Source: Williamsia faeni (GTDB taxonomy: Bacteria > Actinomycetota > Actinomycetes > Mycobacteriales > Mycobacteriaceae). Taken from it: a stretch of 48,641 nucleotides of DNA. Shown piece after piece: positions 45,915 to 48,641 of this stretch. The notes beneath the pieces were generated by a model that ran no database searches, was not told the DNA's origin, and saw nothing but the letters and a program-made list of their open reading frames with translations. Numbering within the stretch: position 1 is the stretch's first letter; every line of letters begins with the position of its first letter. The stretch is from the NCBI GenBank assembly GCA_003202005.1, contig QJJF01000018.1, forward strand, positions 1 to 48,641, in the 5' to 3' direction. The translations under genes and the position numbers were made by a program.

Positions 45915-46700
45915 GTGGTCGATTGGGATGGGGATCGGTACGCCGACGTCAGTGCCCTTCAGCGCATGGTGGCCGAGGTCTCGATCGGCGATCTCGAACT
46001 CGCCGGCGATGAACGACTCCTCGACGTCGGCTGCGGCGACGGGTTCATCACGATGAAACTCGCCGAGCGATTGCCGGCGGGTTCGGTCGTGGGTGTCGAC
46101 GCCTCCCGGCGCATGATCGAGAAGGCGCTGACCCGAGTGCCGGCCGATCTGCTCCGCGTCCAGTTCCATGTCGACGACGCACTGGCGTTGCCGTTCAATC
46201 GGGACTTCGACGTCGCGGTGTCGTTCAACGCACTGCACTGGATCCACGACCAGACCACTGCATTGCAAGGCATTGCCCGCAGTCTGGACGACGGGGGCCG
46301 GGCCGTCATCCAGATCGTGTGCGCAACAGACCGTCCCAGTGTCGAAGACGTGGCCATGGAGGTGGCAGCCAGCTCCGCGTGGCGCCGGCACTTCGACGAC
46401 TTCGCGGCGCCGTACTTCCATGTCGAACCAACGCAGTTCAGCGAGTTCGCCGCGGCCGCCGGCTTCACCGTCGCGGATCTCCGCGTGCAGGATCTGCGTT
46501 GGCAATTCGACTCGACCGAAGCGTTCGCGCAATGGTTTTCGGTAGGCGCCACGGATTGGACGGGCCGACTCCCCACATCCACCGTCGACGATTTCGTCGG
46601 GGAGGTGATCGAGCGCTATCAGAAGATGACGGGCGAGCCCGCGGTGCTGCAATTCAGTCAGCTACGGGCAGCATTGAACCTCACCTCCCCAGCCCGATGA
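45915..46700 (+). CDS. SAM-dependent methyltransferase (trans-aconitate-methyltransferase-like)
   Basis: A 261-residue class I methyltransferase. The SAM motif I is ERLLDVGCGDGFIT, then VVGVDASRRMIEKA, DDALALPFNRDFDVAVSFNALHWIHD and a C-terminal cap. The motif HWIHD and the cap resemble Tam (trans-aconitate methyltransferase) and biotin-synthesis BioC proteins. A GTG at 45915 behind GAGAGGGAG gives a normal N terminus (VDWDGDRYADVSALQ); an upstream ATG at 45888 or GTG at 45855 are possible. It is divergent from the tautomerase-trpE operon. The substrate is unknown. Confidence 0.88.
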   Translation: MVDWDGDRYADVSALQRMVAEVSIGDLELAGDERLLDVGCGDGFITMKLAERLPAGSVVGVDASRRMIEKALTRVPADLLRVQFHVDDALALPFNRDFDVAVSFNALHWIHDQTTALQGIARSLDDGGRAVIQIVCATDRPSVEDVAMEVAASSAWRRHFDDFAAPYFHVEPTQFSEFAAAAGFTVADLRVQDLRWQFDSTEAFAQWFSVGATDWTGRLPTSTVDDFVGEVIERYQKMTGEPAVLQFSQLRAALNLTSPAR

Positions 46701-46759
46701 TGTGTTGTTGCTGCGGTGCCGACCTGGGCTTTTACTCGCCAAATGAACACATCATCGGG
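46693..46759. terminator. 14-bp inverted repeat between convergent genes
   Basis: CCCGATGATGTGTT (46693-46706) and AACACATCATCGGG (46746-46759) pair perfectly around a 39-nt loop. The left arm overlaps the methyltransferase stop; the right arm ends nine bases before the DUF222 gene stop. Besides a bidirectional terminator it could mark the end of the DUF222-containing insertion. Confidence 0.6.
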
Positions 46760-46767
46760 GGTGGGTG

Positions 46768-48336
46768 TCAGGCTGCGCGGTAGGTGGCTCGTTTCCAACC
46801 GAAGTCGACCTTGTACACCGGTGCCTCGGCGGCCTTCCGCTCGAATGCCTCACGGGCGCGCTGCTTGAACCATTCAGCGTCGGCGTCGCTGTCCGGGTCC
46901 CACATCTCCGGATTAGTGAAGTACTCATCCGGGAAATGAGTGTTGTTGGGCCGCGGCGGATCCAGGGTTCCCCGCTGGCGCCACCCGACCCGGCCCTGCC
47001 AACCCGGCGGACCGGTGCCATCGTTGATGATCTCAGTAATCCAGCCGGTGTCCCCGTCATGGATGTGGCCGTGATCGGGACCGCAGACCAGGGTCAGGAC
47101 GGTGATGTCGGTGCGACCACCTTTGGAGTACTCGACCATGTGATGGACCGCGGTTTCCGTCGCGGGCGCATCACAGCCAGGGCGGGAACATCCCCGCTCG
47201 GCGGCGATCAGCGCCAGGCGTTGATATGCGGTGGCAAGGCGGCTTTCACGCCCTAGGAACAGGGGGCGGTGTTTGTCGTCGAGCAGGGCCAGGAACTTAC
47301 GGCTCACCCCGGCCAGGCGCAGGGCATCGCGGACCGGCACCACTCCACCGGAGGCGGTGGTCGCCAAGCCCGCTTCGGCCTCGAGTTGCTCCAACGTCAT
47401 CGTGACGATCACCTGCGCGGGCAGACCACGATGCTGACCGAGGATGCCTTGCCCGACCACCATCTCCATCAACCGTTTGAACGCATCATGATTGCGCTGC
47501 CCGGGCGTACGGGTATCACGTTTGGCTGCGGCCTCGAGCGTCTCAGCATCCGCCTTGTCTGCGCTGCCTGTGGGTGAGTCCGGATCGTTCGGGTTGTTCA
47601 TGCCCTGCGCGGCCCACTTCGCGGCGACGATGTCCCACAACGCTTTGGTGGCCGGGTCGAGAGTGCCGGTGATGCCGGCCATATGGTCAGCACCCTGTTT
47701 GGACACTTTCAGGTCGCGTTTTTGCGCCCGATCGACATCATCGAACTCACCATCCGGATTCAGATACGCATGCAGATGCAGACCCACCCTCTTCAACTCA
47801 TCCGGATCCATCGTCCGAGCGGCCTCGGCCATCAACCGCTCACCCTCCGACCACAAAGCCAGATCACTACGAATCGAGCCCGGCAACGCCCGCAACACAT
47901 CATCGATGACGTTGTAATGGGCGATCCCGATCGCACCATCCCGCAACGCCTGCGCGGTGTGCGGATAGACGGGTTCGGTCACCTCACCTGAGGGGGTATG
48001 CCATTGGCCCACGCGTTCAGCGCGTTTCGACCGGGCACTGGCCTGGGTCGCCGAGATCCGTAGCTGGTGACGCAAGAACTTGTTGTGCTTGAGACCCTGC
48101 TTCGCCGCGACCGACCGCTCCCGCAACTCCACCGCGATCCGGACCTTCACGGCTTCATCACGGCGGGACTGCATCTCCACAACTTGAGCGAGTTCCACGG
48201 TCTCTTTGTCCGACAACGTCGCCAGCGAAACATCAACAAGCCTGCGCGACAACACTTCACTGACAGCAACAATCTCCTCCGCATCAAGAGCCATGCCCTC
48301 GATACGGTCGATCAGATCTGCCACCCCCGAACCCAT
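46768..48336 (-). CDS. DUF222 / 13E12-family HNH endonuclease-like protein
   Basis: A 522-residue protein. The N-terminal about 370 residues are a DUF222 domain. The C-terminal HNH module starts at about 383 (CSRPGC), continues with HHMVEY and then VCGPDHGHIHDG, giving the zinc cysteines and the catalytic His pair. This is the 13E12 repeat family, present in many copies in mycobacteria and relatives; in M. tuberculosis REP13E12 copies serve as integration sites for the phiRv1 prophage. The frame is intact. Its start lies about 50 bp from the 21-bp repeat array and IS30 copy, so this corner of the window is repeat-rich and mobile in character. Function in the cell is unknown. Confidence 0.93.
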   Translation of the reverse strand: MGSGVADLIDRIEGMALDAEEIVAVSEVLSRRLVDVSLATLSDKETVELAQVVEMQSRRDEAVKVRIAVELRERSVAAKQGLKHNKFLRHQLRISATQASARSKRAERVGQWHTPSGEVTEPVYPHTAQALRDGAIGIAHYNVIDDVLRALPGSIRSDLALWSEGERLMAEAARTMDPDELKRVGLHLHAYLNPDGEFDDVDRAQKRDLKVSKQGADHMAGITGTLDPATKALWDIVAAKWAAQGMNNPNDPDSPTGSADKADAETLEAAAKRDTRTPGQRNHDAFKRLMEMVVGQGILGQHRGLPAQVIVTMTLEQLEAEAGLATTASGGVVPVRDALRLAGVSRKFLALLDDKHRPLFLGRESRLATAYQRLALIAAERGCSRPGCDAPATETAVHHMVEYSKGGRTDITVLTLVCGPDHGHIHDGDTGWITEIINDGTGPPGWQGRVGWRQRGTLDPPRPNNTHFPDEYFTNPEMWDPDSDADAEWFKQRAREAFERKAAEAPVYKVDFGWKRATYRAA

Positions 48337-48385
48337 GGAATATTTCTATCAGCGCCCTCCGACAACTAGATCGCCCGACATTTTC

Positions 48386-48438
48386 GGCACGGTCAACGGC
48401 GATTTGGGCACGGTCGGCGGCGATTTGGGCACGGTCGG
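48386..48438. repeat. 21-bp tandem repeat array abutting the right IS30 copy
   Basis: Units starting GGCACGGTC at 48386, 48407 and 48428, exactly 21 bp apart; the first unit differs in one core base (CAACGG), the others have CGGCGG. The third unit runs straight into the IS end. Read toward the IS, the core resembles the three units that abut the left IS copy. Confidence 0.85.
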
Positions 48439-48641
48439 CGGGTGAATTCCGGTGATCGTCGCAACACCGTTTGTCACGCTGAATCTAGCAGCGCGGCCAG
48501 GGCTTCGTTCGGTGTGCGGAATTTGAGTTCTTTTCGAGGGCGGTCGTTGAGGGCTTGGGCGACTTCGGCGAGGTCTTCCGCGGTATGGACCGATAGGTCG
48601 GTTCCTTTGGGAAAGTACTGGCGCAAAAGGCCGTTGGTGTT
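48439..48641 (-). mobile_element. Right end of an IS30-family insertion sequence (right copy, inverted)
   Basis: The reverse complement of this stretch matches bases 1-203 over 203 bp with three differences, all in the coding part. The terminal inverted repeat should lie in the first about 30 bp after 48439. The other terminus is outside the window. Confidence 0.8.
48474..48641 (-). CDS. IS30-family transposase, C-terminal fragment cut by the window end
   Basis: The same 55-residue transposase tail as at 1-168, read on the minus strand, stopping at 48474-48476. It encodes an identical peptide despite three silent changes. The 5' part is outside the window, so it may be a full gene beyond the edge. 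Confidence 0.9.
   Translation of the reverse strand, partial: NTNGLLRQYFPKGTDLSVHTAEDLAEVAQALNDRPRKELKFRTPNEALAALLDSA

Noticed and set aside
1-48641. Composite transposon formed by the two IS30 copies
   Set aside because: The interior contains core genes (trp, glt, pyk, lgt) in conserved order, and the copies are inverted and silent-diverged. A 48-kb cargo of housekeeping genes is far less likely than two separate insertions or a contig ended at repeats.

Overview
The window reads as chromosomal DNA of a high-GC actinobacterium of the order Mycobacteriales. The closest feel is Gordonia, Rhodococcus or Williamsia; the genus is inferred, not proven. The case rests on TTG/GTG starts behind GGAGG-type ribosome sites, mycobacterial-type families (DUF732 lipoprotein, DUF222/13E12 HNH protein, HsaEGF enzymes, fused LIV transporter) and the order tautomerase-trpE-TrpOp membrane protein-trpC-trpB-trpA-lgt-gltB-gltD-pyk-tesB, which resembles the conserved trp-lgt-pyk-tesB neighbourhood of mycobacteria and relatives.

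Both ends of the window lie inside the same insertion sequence. Bases 1-203 and the reverse complement of 48439-48641 are the 3' part of an IS30-family transposase gene plus its terminal end, in inverted orientation. They differ at only three positions, all synonymous. Each copy abuts an array of 21-bp repeats in the same register. The window may be a whole contig broken at a repeat, or a segment bounded by inverted IS copies.

Layout. 0.2-5 kb: a small protein made of 13-residue EF-hand-loop repeats, a DapB-like/SDR oxidoreductase pair, a DUF732 lipoprotein and the protein AMPylase SelO. 5-7.5 kb: small zinc-ribbon, DUF2231, LapA-like and DUF3618-like proteins. 7.5-18.8 kb: a catabolic and uptake block. 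Its hsaE-hsaG-hsaF genes turn a 2-hydroxydienoate into pyruvate plus an acyl-CoA and stand beside a divergent IclR regulator. The neighbouring operon encodes a LIV-type ABC transporter (lipoprotein receptor, fused LivHMG, LivF) and an acyl-CoA ligase, with a divergent TetR regulator and a palindromic operator candidate. Together they look like capture, CoA activation and terminal degradation of an organic acid; no ring-cleavage enzyme is present. 18.8-26.8 kb: a redox and stress group (FdhF/YdeP-type molybdopterin oxidoreductase, YbdK-type ligase, zinc alcohol dehydrogenase, universal stress protein, FetB-like permease, phosphoribosyltransferase, HAD phosphatase). 26.8-31.3 kb: lipid genes (FadD15-like ligase, crotonase, TesB).

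31.3-45.8 kb is core metabolism, all on the minus strand and tightly packed with overlapping starts and stops: pyruvate kinase, both glutamate synthase subunits, Lgt and the trp genes. The right edge carries a methyltransferase, a DUF222/HNH gene and the second IS copy. No tRNA, rRNA, CRISPR array or prophage was recognised.
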